64,000 nucleotides of DNA from Paulownia fortunei. Lineage: Eukaryota > Streptophyta > Magnoliopsida > Lamiales > Paulowniaceae. The stretch spans positions 1,240,001 to 1,304,000 of the forward strand of contig CM033124.1 in NCBI GenBank assembly GCA_019321725.1, written 5' to 3'. Shown here piece after piece: positions 23,801-35,014 of the stretch (its first letter is position 1; each line of letters opens with the position of its first letter). A model generated the notes under the pieces. The model worked only from the letters and a program-made list of their open reading frames with translations, was not told where the DNA came from and did not search any database. The translations under genes and the position numbers were made by a program.

Positions 23801-25766
23801 GAAACAGCCAATACGAAAATGAATTTATGTAGCTGGTTTACCCCATATGCAGAAACAAATTGGACCTTGCCCTGTAAATATCATAGCCAAAAATAAAAAT
23901 AAAAATTCATGTAATGAAAAATTAGATACTGTAAATTACATCAATAATATATTGAGATTTTTTTTTCTTTTTTCAAAAGAAATAATTCCCAAACTATCAC
24001 TTTTTCAAAAAAAAATTTCATATCATTGTTCCGACTGGTACGTGTATTATCAAGTTAACACAAATTTTATTATTCGGAATTTTATTATTATTTTCTGTAC
24101 TTCATATACTTACTTCGCTGGTTTTTTCACATAAAGTTCACGTATTTTAAAATAAGGAAGAGAAAAATTTGTGCCATATTAAGAATTATCTTTTAAGCTT
24201 TTGTCCATCGATTAATAATACTAATGGTTTTAGCCTAGCACTATCATAACCGAGTTCATGACTCCAATAACACAATCACACATGCACAAATATGTATGTA
24301 GTAGTTGGATCGGGCAATACCCTTATAATTTGTTTATAATCTCAAGTTTTATACGTAAATAATATGAAATTCAAAGAAATTTCAATCAAAATATCTATCT
24401 AGACCCCAAAATTAAAACTTCTAGTTCGTCCTATATATATATATATATATATGTTTGTATGTGTATAAGGTTGTACCTTTTGTTCACATGGATCTTGATA
24501 TTGTTCATCAATTTTCTCTTTGGTACAAGGATGCCAAGAGTGTCCAACACTTGTGGGAATGCAAAATTCTGGGAGGACTTCTTGCCCTACTGTCAGGAGT
24601 AATGACATGAATCCCAACAGCATAAGCTCTTTTCCCAAAAAAAAAAAGAAAAAGAAAAAGAAAGAAAGAAATAAGAAGAAAAGAGTTAAAAAATAAAAAT
24701 AAAAATAAAAAAAGAAAGAAAAAGTGTAATCAGTAGATATATAATTAAAAAAAAAAAAAGAGTTAAAACTCATTACATTACCTGTTTTAATCTTCTCATG
24801 TGCTTCATGTAGAGATGAGTTTCTTTTCTTCCTCAACCACTACAATTAAATGTCACATTACAAATGAGTATATATATCATATGTGCGTCCGTCTATTTTT
24901 CACACACAATAAAATTGTGACAGCTACAACTCTCATAATATTTATTAGTTAAAACTCATATTATATTCGTGCAGTATACAATATATTAATAATTGAGAAA
25001 TATATTATTTTACGTGCATTTTGAATCGCCGAGTAATTAAGATTTCATATTTTTTTAATAAAATATTGATTACACGTATTATAATTACTCGTATATTACT
25101 TAACGAATAATATTCTATTTTAATAAATATTTATAATATTTAAATATAATCTAAGAATTTTTTAAAAGTTATTTATAAGTAATGAAAAATAAAAAATTTA
25201 ATAATTCAAGAATATACTAATTATTACTAAATAGTTATGTTAAAGTTATGTCATAATTATAAATTAAATATATAAAAATACTTATAAAATATTTTTTGAA
25301 AAATTTAAAGATGGATAAAAACACAATTCAAATAAAAATAATATCAAAGTAACTTGTATTTTTCCTTTTAAATAATTCTTTTATATTCTTATTTTACCTA
25401 TCATCTACGAATTAAAATATTAACCACTTTTATAATTTTTGTCGATTTTTTCAATGTATTAAATACCGAATTTTTTTCACTCCGTATAAAATTAAATATA
25501 TAGACCGACACCAACACAAGTAAATTATAAAGTAAAATAATATAACACAATAGTTTCTGCATTCGTTCGTGCACGTACTAATATTAGATATATATATATA
25601 TATGTATGTATGTATATGTATGTATATGTATGTATAGTACCGATTCGATATGATGCATGAAATGTTCGATGAGAATGGATATGGCAACCAACAGAAAGCA
25701 AACCACCGCCACAGCCCACGTCGGAGTGGACTCCAACGACCGCCCTTTGCTGCCACTTACGGCCAT
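20886..25766 (-). CDS. MLO: MLO-family seven-transmembrane protein, clade V-like
   Basis: A complete 15-exon gene. In transcript order: 25641-25766, 24782-24839, 24477-24628, 23755-23871, 23465-23525, 23257-23345, 22955-23029, 22774-22868, 22622-22671, 22292-22332, 22019-22192, 21868-21903, 21641-21708, 21448-21508, 20886-21335. All phases close and give 550 residues. Diagnostic blocks: [11 protein letters not shown] at the N-terminus, [80 protein letters not shown] and a calmodulin-binding-type helix around [11 protein letters not shown] (about residues 411-430). MLO proteins are plasma-membrane proteins with an extracellular N-terminus and a cytosolic calmodulin-binding tail. Clade V members are required for powdery mildew infection. 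The C-terminal GRRSGSTTP and SPVHLLRG blocks favour clade V, but [11 protein letters not shown] and [11 protein letters not shown] also resemble the MLO3 group. The tail has a run of five glycines. Exons 2-3 have an unusual acceptor, noted separately. Confidence 0.94.
24636..24760. repeat. Homopurine (A/G) tract in MLO intron 2
   Basis: On the + strand about 125 bases are almost entirely A and G, with a short interruption around 24726-24748. On the MLO transcript this is a very long polypyrimidine tract directly upstream of exon 24477-24628. The acceptor used in the model is GGGAAAAG, inside the end of this tract. Confidence 0.85.
25586..25636. repeat. (TA)n/(TATG)n microsatellite in MLO intron 1
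   Basis: TA repeats grade into TATG and TATATG units immediately next to the first MLO donor site. Open frames rich in Ile/Tyr/His on the - strand are repeat artefacts that continue from the true first exon. A further (AT)n run lies in the same gene at about 24430-24452. Confidence 0.92.
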
Positions 25767-25875
25767 TTTTCATCTAATAACAAAGAAATCAGGTGGCAAA
25801 TATGATAAAGAAGAAAATTTTGTGTGTGTGTGTGTGTGTATTTTGTTTAGAAATACATATGTATCCCTTAAAATG

Positions 25876-25906
<31 letters not shown>

Positions 25907-26154
25907 TGAAGAAGAAGAAGAATTGATTGAGAGTGAAGGTCAATGCAATTGAATTTTAAAGTCTCAAGTCAAGGTGGAGACAGAGAGATGTTATTGACTT
26001 CATGGGTATGGAATGATGACTTTTTCATAATTCAAATTAAATTAGGGTTAGATTTGTTCAAACATTGATGCATGGATAGTGTATTTATTTTTTTTTATGA
26101 AATTTAGGAATTCATCAAAATAATAAACTACCATATGTATATAATAGTTTCAAT

Positions 26155-26220
26155 TTTCGCTCCGCGTAGCCTTATCCCACTAAGGGGATTTCAGCTAGCG
26201 ATAGCTTCTACACGAGCTAT
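26155..26220. repeat. GC-richer dispersed-repeat-like fragment
   Basis: A phrase containing GTAGCCTTATCCCACTAAGG stands out in composition from the AT-rich flanks. The phrase TTATCCCACTAAG followed by G-rich bases recurs in many plant genomes as part of dispersed repeats. I could not find element ends here. Confidence 0.35.
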
Positions 26221-29039
26221 AATAAATCTAACAAATATTTTAATAATTACTCGAGTAAAGATCGATCTTTAAAAATTCATTTGAATATAGTTCGTTAACT
26301 TAACAAATTAAACTTAGAATATATTTTTTTGTTCGATAAGATTTAAAGTTCGATTTTAGGTTCGACTCGATTATTAAAAAAATATAAAAATATCAATTTA
26401 CTTGAGTTTGATTTAAGCTCGTTCAGGTTTACTCGATTAACAATGAAATAAAGTTTAAACATATTTTTTTAAATTTGATAAAAATTTAAATAAATTTAAA
26501 AACTAACATATTTATCTTGACTCGATTCATTTACAATTGTAATAAAATCAACATTTGATATTTCCTTCTCCAAGTATTTTTCTTTTTCCATTTTTTTTTT
26601 TTTTCCTTTCTTAAGTCAATAAGACAAAACTTCCAACGTAAGAATTCTCAGAAAGTGTCAATTATAAGTAGTGCATTGCCTGACCGTTGTATCACTCACT
26701 TATGAAGTGGTCCGAGCATTTTTAATTTGGGTCCTTCAAGTCCTGTCATATCAAAATATGGCCCTAGTCTTTGGAATTAATGACAATAACTAACTTTTGA
26801 GACTTTTTCGTCAATGAGGTTTAGTTCAATTGATAAATATTAAAACTTCAAGACTTGACAATTTTGTAGTCTTGGGTTTAAGTTGCATAATAAAAAAATA
26901 ATATATATTTTTTCGAATATAAACTAGTAGTTTTCTTATAAATGCTGAAATCTCAATAATTATATATTTTAAAAAGTAATAAAAAAATTTATTTTATTAA
27001 AATAATAATTTTTACATATTTAATAATGACAAAAATTATGTGTATGTTGTCGATATTGACAATTGGTTGCATAACAATTTAATACAATTTTTGTTATTAT
27101 TAAATTTGAGAAGATTATTATTATAACAAAAAAAATAATATTTTATCATTAATATTACTTTTCTTATAACACTATGATTTTTCTTTATACGTACTAATAG
27201 TTGGTATCTTAATATATTAAAATTTGACGTGGCTAAATCTAATAGCTACAAGTATTTTTGTTCAAAATTTTATGAAGCCTATATAAATTCAGATAAATTA
27301 GTAAATAATATCAAAAATTTCTCATATACTGATATATAATTTGGTCATAATCTGTCAATATTTTAAAGAAGAAATATTCAAATGAATGGAATTAAAGATA
27401 TTAAAATTTTAATGTTTTTTTTTTCACAAAAATAAAATTATAAGTCGATGCAATAGCTTGTGTGCTTTGAGGCTCTTAATTCTTTGAAGGTTGGAAGAGA
27501 TTCCCATATTTGACTGCAGACTTGCAAGAAATTAATTGATAATAATTATATGGCAAAAAAGAGTTTATTTAATTTAGAGATGGAAAAATTAAAAAGTCCA
27601 TTGGATGTTGAAGGAGTTTTGAAAAAGAAATGTGAAAATATTTTTCTTAATTTTAGAAATATTTAATCATCTGAATTGATAATAAACAACTATGTAAGAC
27701 TTAAATTTACAAAATCAAGATAAAAACAATTAGAGAAAAATTAGAAAAGAAACTCCTCTCAACAATTCATTGCTTCTATTCTTCTCCAATTCTTTTTGCT
27801 GTTTCTATAATTATTTCTAAGCTTCCTACTGATAATTAGAAAATTTTGTCCTTTTGTTTAAAAAATAATAAAAAGTTCTAATTTCTTTTGTTACATTTCC
27901 TTCCAAAAATATTTTTAATTATTTCATGATGTTGATATTAAGAAAATAAATTTTCTTATATTTTTCTATTATCTCAAAAGCTATCAATTTAGCTCCTCCT
28001 TATCCCTTTTGTCTTCGAGGTTTATTTCACAATTTTTTCATACTAGTTTTTAAATATGTTGGCTTATTTTTTAAAATTTTAAATATTATTTGTATTTCTA
28101 AAAAATATTAAATATGAAAAATTGTGGTGTGTATACGTATAACCCCAAGACATATTTTGAACTTGGTGATCAACTTTAATTTTGTATGGCTTTGGTCGTC
28201 AGGGATAATGTGTGTCGGTGAATTTTGTGGGGAATTCAAAAAGAATTTTAGTTTAATTACAGAGACCTCCCTAAAAGTTAGCTTATTTACTAACTATACC
28301 TCTCCTCTTTTTGAAATTATCAAAACCTTCCCTCCAAATTTACAACATTTTCATGCCTTCTCCTTTTATTATAGCTTTAATAATTACGTCATTCAAAAAT
28401 TTAGATGATTTTCCTAACTTTTTTATGGACAATGATGCCTTTAATATTAAATCAAACTTGGATTGGTATTTTTGTAGTGAATTAAAATTTGTAAGGGGGC
28501 AATTGTAAGATGATATTATTTGTACTGTGCACCTGTTGGACAACCCTATGATTGTCCAAACTATTCCAAGATTAAATATCTTTCATACTATGTCTCAATT
28601 GTGCTCATAAAATTGGCCTTTAGTGTCAGGTTTGGTTTACTCCTGAGATCACCGATCCAATTATTTAAGGATTTATTTATGTCGTTGGTAATATACATAT
28701 TTTTTATCTGTAAAGCTAAAGCTTGTGTTGTCCACAAGCTTACCGTCAATCTTCATCAATCAGGTAAATGCAGTAAGTTTAACATCTCTCAATTCTTTCA
28801 TAATTTGGTTAAAATATGTTGCCCTTGCTCCAACCTAAAAAAACTTTTTAAACAGAATACTAAAAAATGATTATCGTAAATTAACATATATATGTCTACA
28901 ACTTTTCCTATTTATAGAATTAAGAACCAAAATTCATTAATAGCCTCAATTAGCCCTTGCATAAAAAAAAACAAAAAAAAAAACCTTTGTTATTATGAGT
29001 TTGATTCATACAACAATTCATATCAGTTACATCCCTCTC

Positions 29040-29160
29040 TTGTTTTGAATATAACATTTACAACCCCTTCATATATAGAATATTACAATAACACCCCCTA
29101 TGTTATATACACACTCACAATGACACCCCATCTGTTATATAGAAAATTATAATGACACCC
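29040..29160. repeat. Loose tandem array of AATGACACCCC-type phrases
   Basis: Several related phrases occur at intervals of about 30-40 bases (CATTTACAACCCC, CAATAACACCCCC, CAATGACACCCC, TAATGACACCC), each with a nearby TATATAGAA or TTATATA. This is minisatellite-like, diverged and non-coding. Confidence 0.5.
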
Positions 29161-29599
29161 ATCTTTATCAAATTAAACTTCAATGCAAAAAATGATTCAT
29201 CATTCATTAGTCATCATTCTTCATCATTTAAAAAACCCTTGAGATAGAAGAAAAAAAGACAAAATTTGAGAAATAAAAGTTTTTAAAAAGAAGGTAAATA
29301 GAAGCAAGATTTGGAAAAGAAGATCAGTCAAACCTGAAAACAGAAAATCGATATTCAACCAAAATTCTTCAAATTAAGTTTTTCTCTTTTTTATTCTTTT
29401 TCTTTCACCATGTTTAAGACTTTTGTTAGGATTTTTTATACTTTTAGTATGAAATACTTTTATTTTCAAGGTTATGGTATAGTCTACTTACAGCGTTTTG
29501 AATTTTTCTATCATTCAATTGATAATTTATTTTTTTTAGTTGAGTATTATACATTATTTTTAGTGCTTCTAATTAATTGACTACTAATTAGATGATGCG

Positions 29600-30130
29600 T
29601 TAATCATAATGATACCGAGAGACGATTTATGTATTTAGTTCATTATGTAGAATACAATAAATTGTATGGGAAATAGAAATATACTTGCGTGGTTTATATA
29701 GTCGGTACATGAAATCCACGATGATTTAATAGAGCTTTTATTGTTTTAATTCATATAGAAATATTAGCAATTAAGAATATTTTAATTAGACCTTAGGAGC
29801 TAGTGAAAAACTTAGAAATTCTCAACTATCAAGTAGCAAAATAATTTTAGATTAATAAGATAAAAAATTCAATTCAAATTAATTATGGAGAAATTAGAAA
29901 CACTATACTTTTAAGTCATTGAATTAATCCTTGTTTGCTTTTGAGTTTTGATTAATTTTAATTTTATTTTAATTTTGCAATCATCAGTTTTATCTTTCAT
30001 TTGATTTAAATAAAATCAAGGTTAACACAATTTTGATAATTAATAACATGCTCATGGGGACAATTCATTATTTTATTACTTACGACGATAATCTACACTT
30101 ACGTTTATAAATTTTGCGACCATCATCAAA
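29600..30130. mobile_element. Possible decayed LTR-retrotransposon fragment
   Basis: Two phrases resemble conserved non-coding parts of plant Ty3/gypsy-type elements: ATACCGAGAGACGATTTATG near 29612, and CTCATGGGGACAATTCATTA near 30052 followed by ACTTACG near 30098. I see no LTR pair, primer-binding site or polyprotein, so this is a resemblance only. Confidence 0.3.
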
Positions 30131-33100
30131 TGTAACATTCAATTGATACCCTAACTATAAAAATTTAGATGCCATTATTAAAGATTAAAGTTTTTGTATA
30201 ATTTCGAACTCCCGTATTATATTCAATGTTGTTATAGTAGATGAATATGAGAATTTAGAATATCATTAAAAAAATTAAAAAAGAAAAACAAGAAAAAAAT
30301 TCGATAAACAAAAGTATAAAGTCTATCTCATTATAATATACCATGACCTAGCAATTTTTTTTTTAAATAATATTTGCCATAACTTTTAATTGGGAAAATG
30401 CAAAAGGCCAAAAAAGTCCACATTCCAAGAGAAAATAATAATAATAAGAAGAAGAAGAAGAAGGCCTAAGCTTTTGTTGGGCCAATTCAGAGAATTATGA
30501 CATCAAGCCTTTCCTCCTATAAGCAATAATGGCCCAGAAAACTGAGATATCAGGAGGCCCAAATTTCAAGCCCACGTTAAAAAAAGGCTTAGAAGTAGAC
30601 ACAAAACTCGTGTTCAAGGTTGTCTATTAATTAGCATTTATTGATAGTAAGTATTGTTCAACTTGTAAGCACGCTTTTGGTTTTTTTTTTCTTTTTTTAT
30701 TTAATAGTCTTGAAAATTAGATACTTAGCAAGGATTCTTATAAATGACAGATACATTAGACTACGTATGAATAATTAAATAATATTTTTATTCTTATTTT
30801 GAAATTAACAAAAAATATTTGTTCTTTCAATTTAAAATGTTTAATACATATATTATATGTATTCCGTGTCATATTCGATCAATAATACTAAATTTCAACA
30901 AATAAATTTTTATTTTTATTTGAAACCTAAAAAAATAAATAAAATTTCGATACATAATATTATGCAACTAAAAATTCGTTACATAATATTATGCAATTAA
31001 AAAATATAGATATTATTAATTTATTCAAATCTTGATTACTGTTGAATAGTAACTCTACTTTACATCATAATCATACAGTAAGTTATGTAGCAACAAACAA
31101 AATAATTTTTCGATAGTTAAAAGTGAGTGCAAGAACAATGTATATAAAGAAAGTAACTGGTATATTTCTCCTGGGTAGTTCATTTAAATTCGTATTTTAT
31201 TAAGTTATAAATCTATATATTTTTCATTTTCGTATATCTAAATTGATTTTTCAATTATGATTTAAAAAAAAATCAATAATATACTCATGAATATAAAATA
31301 TCGAATTTTTCCAATTTAATACTTAACTAACTAGGGTCTTAAGAAAGTATGATACTGTATGTATCAAGAACAATAATAATATACACATTAATGTACTTAT
31401 TGAAAAGCAAAAAGTCCCAACTATAGCTAAGAACGCAGTTATATTACAATTGGAAAGATGTTGCAAAGAATGCAACTCTATTACAAAAAAACTTGTACAT
31501 GGGATCATAGGGTAAGTTCCTCTTGATTATTTGATGATTCTTGTTTACAACACAAATAATTTGTTGTGTCAGGAGAGTTTCGACGAAAACCCTTTAATAA
31601 TCAAGTTAGATTTTGCGCAAATTTATAACGAATTCATCGTGCCTCAAAATGAACGAATATGGGGTATTTATAGGTATTCAAACGAGAATTGTGTTTCCAT
31701 ATGATAGGATGCATGTAATGATAGAATCTCTTAAATCCTTAAACTTAGGCTATTATAGTGAGCCTATTTAGACTATTGAATTCAAATTATTATTGGGTTC
31801 TTTTACACAACTTTGTATAATTTTGATATTAATATAACGTCGACCAAAAGTATTAAAGGTAAAATATTTTATCCTTTCTTTTATTTCCTTCTAATTAATG
31901 ATCATCGAGCTCGTGTAAACTTGTTAATTCTTGCTCATTTCTTTATAATGTGAATAACCATATAAGGTTTTGCAAAATCTTAGTACAATGTAGTTGGAAA
32001 GTGAGTTTACTCTTTTTTTTTTTTTTTTCAACTTTAGAGAAAAATAAAAATCTATAAGAAAATAAATAATTTATTGGATTTTATGTAAGAAAAGAAATGA
32101 AAAAATATGTACAATAATTTATGATTAATTAATTAAAATTTTAGTTTTTTCTATAATTTAGGTGGGTTATGATTACACTTGAATCTAACTTTACACCAAC
32201 CAAATCTTATGATTTAGAGTGGAAAACAATTACCAAAAACCATGGAAAGATGTAGGGAAAAAACATTTTTGAGGTTGGTTGAGTATCTGGGCCTACCATG
32301 TTGGAGGCCCAATTATTAAAACAAGCAATGGGGCCCATGAAAGAGGGAAACCAAGCAGGCTTGCAGAATATGTTTTCATTGCATGACAACAAAAATATAC
32401 ACCAATAATCAATGTAAATAATAAAAAAGAGGATTTTATGAAGCTACTAGCTGGACCTATCAAATGAGAGTTTGTAGTTAAAAATTATTTATTTGAAAAA
32501 AAAAAAAATTTATATTCACCATGAATTTCAATTCTTGAACTTTTAACATTGGTTAAATCATTTAAAATACAGTCGGATTTAAATTCAAGTCTATTATAAT
32601 TTTAGTTAGTCAGAATCAGGATGAAGTATACAAATTCGGATATACCTACTCATTGCCATCCCGTGTTTTCATAGTATGAGAATACGACTATAGCTACGGT
32701 TATCAAATGAGAGTTGTCACATAAATAATGGGTTGGGCTCAAACTAAACTTAATCTTAGAAATGAGTCGATTATTTATTATGTAAAGAATTGACGTAATT
32801 AAATATTTGATTTAAATTCAACATGATAAATTAATAAATCGAACAAAATAAAGACCATGTTTAGACTTTCTTCGTTTGGGAAAGGGTAGGCAAGTGTTTT
32901 GAAAAATACTTTCTTTTACTTCTTCTTTTTTTTTTTTTTCATATTTTGGATAAATTACTTGATTTCTCACAAATAACTTAATGGTTGATATGTTTTCATC
33001 AAAGATTTACATTGTGCGAAATAACATCACTTCACATTGCACTCAATCTTATCTCCCTTTTTTTCTTTTTTTCTTTTGCCTCAAATTTTAGGTCTACATT

Positions 33101-33390
33101 TGTAATATATTTACAAAAAATCAATACCAACTTTAAAATAAATCTTTAAATCTTTAAACATTGTATTATACACCATTTACTATGACTGCATAATTAAATA
33201 TTAAAATTAGAGAATTAAATCGGTTGTACTTTCATTAATTTTAGATAAGAAGTAGTTTAAATTAGATCATCAAATATTTGCATTACAATAAAATCTAGAC
33301 ATTTTGTGATGCTAATCTCATTTTTTTAATTTCAAATACTAACAAAATTACATTATTTATTAGATCACAAAAGGAGGGTTTCTTAATAAA

Positions 33391-35014
33391 ATCCAGAATT
33401 AACAATGGGCCAAGCCCAACGGCCCAATCCTCGGAATCACGTGAGGAGCACGTGACCTCAACCGTAATATCGACTACAAACCAAGGGCAATTTTGGAATA
33501 ACACGAAACGAAATGAACGCAAAAGTAAAAGTTGGAAAAAGAGGGAAACCCGGGGAGGGGTGGGCGGGGTGCGGTGGGTTGGAAAATATTTTTATTTAAA
33601 TATTTTATAATTTCGGAGCAATAAAAAAATTTAAGATGGACGCAAGAGGCGATTAAATTGAGAATTAATTGCTCCTTGGAATCCGCAAACACACGGGCAC
33701 GCACACGTATGGAGTGCGGATATGCTACAACCGACTCTTTGTGCAACTGCTTCACTGAGTTGTACGTTGAGGCTATGGAAGGTCTTGTGCTCATTTAATT
33801 TAAGTAATTTCCAATTATAAATTAGAGTTTATTAAATATTTTTTAATGAGCAAAGGCTTTTTTTTTTTCCAACAAGATAATTTTTTGAATTCAGTGTATA
33901 TGAATTGTGATGATACACATAAAAATGCATAAATAATTAGGAGGGAAAAATCATTGTTATTTCAGTGGAAGACAATGTGTAATTTTTTAACAAAGAATTA
34001 TAAAAATTTATTTTAGGTAATAACATACGGCCTTCTATATATGAGCAAAATAAAAATGGAAGAAATAATCTAAAGGGAGTTTTACGATAAATAAGTTACA
34101 TAAGAGCTATATGTACATTAAAATTTAATGAAGTGTTATTTATTTATCGTTAAAACATAGAAATTCTTATTCATAAAAATTTTGACATCTATAAGCAGAT
34201 ATCTTGTTATACGCATTCAAACACTACACACAAATAACATGTGTATATCAAATTTAATATCCGTACACTTTTCAAAATATTCAAATTAGTTCATTTTCCT
34301 GATATGGCATAAAATTTAAAAAATTATCTATATATAATATTCAGTGTTAAGTTTATTAACAGAATTCTATAATTTGGGTGTGCCGCATAACATTAATTTG
34401 ATTATCGACAAAAATAAAAAAACGACATAAGAACAAATAATTACCATTCAGAATTATTAGACAATTAAAAAAATTCCATAAAATTAAAGGTGTTCATATT
34501 GTACAACTCCTTAAAGCACCCAATGCAAAGTGCCAAAAAGCAACAAAACCCTTCATATGCATAGCATATTCCACCCCCCAAGGCCCCAACCGCACCCCCG
34601 CACCCACGCCATCACAAATGAGATAGAAAAAAAAGAAAAAAAAAAAGAAAATCCAAAACACAAAAGAAAGAAAGAGAGACCCTCCCTCCTTCACTTCTCT
34701 CTCCCCTTTCCTTTTCCCTCCTGTCTCTTATCACTTCACTTCCCCCCAACCCCAGATTTTCATTTCCTTCCTCCCCCACCCCACCCCTCTCCCCACAAAA
34801 CCAAGAAAAAAAGGAAAAAAAAAAAGAAAACCCACAAAAATTTATTCCATTCTTCTTCCTTCTTCAGCTTCTTTCAAACCCTAAATTTGACGCACCATAA
34901 ATTAATTCCCATTGCTTAACCCTGTACAGAAGGGTTGTTTTGGATGAGATTGAAAGAAGGCGGCGTGAAGAGGAGAAATCAACAGCAGCAGGACTATAGG
35001 AAAAGTAGTATTTG
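33391..35014 (+). other. Region upstream of PWR, including probable 5' UTR
   Basis: It begins with the G-box and TGGGCC cluster (listed separately), then AT-rich DNA, then from about 34,560 a strongly C/T- and A-rich stretch up to the PWR start. That last part looks like promoter and 5' UTR; an open frame through it (34530-34919) is a low-complexity artefact. There is no separate gene. Confidence 0.6.
33404..33454. promoter_or_regulatory. Cluster of TGGGCC/GGCCCA motifs and two G-boxes
   Basis: Within about 50 bases lie TGGGCC (about 33405), AGCCCAA, GGCCCAA (about 33421) and two CACGTG palindromes at 33438-33443 and 33449-33454, 11 bases apart. TGGGCC/GGCCCA are site II elements bound by TCP factors, and CACGTG is the G-box bound by bHLH and bZIP factors (known plant motifs). 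It lies 1.5 kb upstream of the PWR start codon. Function is inferred from motif density only. Confidence 0.55.

Larger units (their letters stand above)
25767..33390. other. Gene-poor AT-rich intergenic region
   Basis: No ORF in this stretch has recognisable protein character. It begins with the MLO upstream region: a (TG)n at 25820-25839, a (TA)n at 25876-25898 and a GAA run near 25908-25921. It continues as AT-rich DNA with decayed repeat phrases. Notable items are a GC-richer fragment at about 26155-26220, the period of ACACCC phrases at about 29040-29160, LTR-retroelement-like phrases at about 29600-30130, and a local duplication of ACATAATATTATGCAA at about 30953-31003. I see no tRNA, rRNA or CRISPR structure. 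Confidence 0.65.

Noticed and set aside
25451..25773. Three overlapping - strand open frames near the MLO start
   Set aside because: Only the frame starting at 25766 gives the MLO N-terminus; the others are shifted frames, and all read on into the TA/TATG repeat.
33474..33794. 106-codon open frame on the - strand downstream of the G-box cluster
   Set aside because: Low-complexity and without family resemblance or splice context; a real transcript from here cannot be excluded.
34530..34919. 129-codon Pro/Lys/Ser-rich open frame
   Set aside because: It is a C/T- and A-rich leader just before the PWR start codon, read as 5' UTR and promoter.
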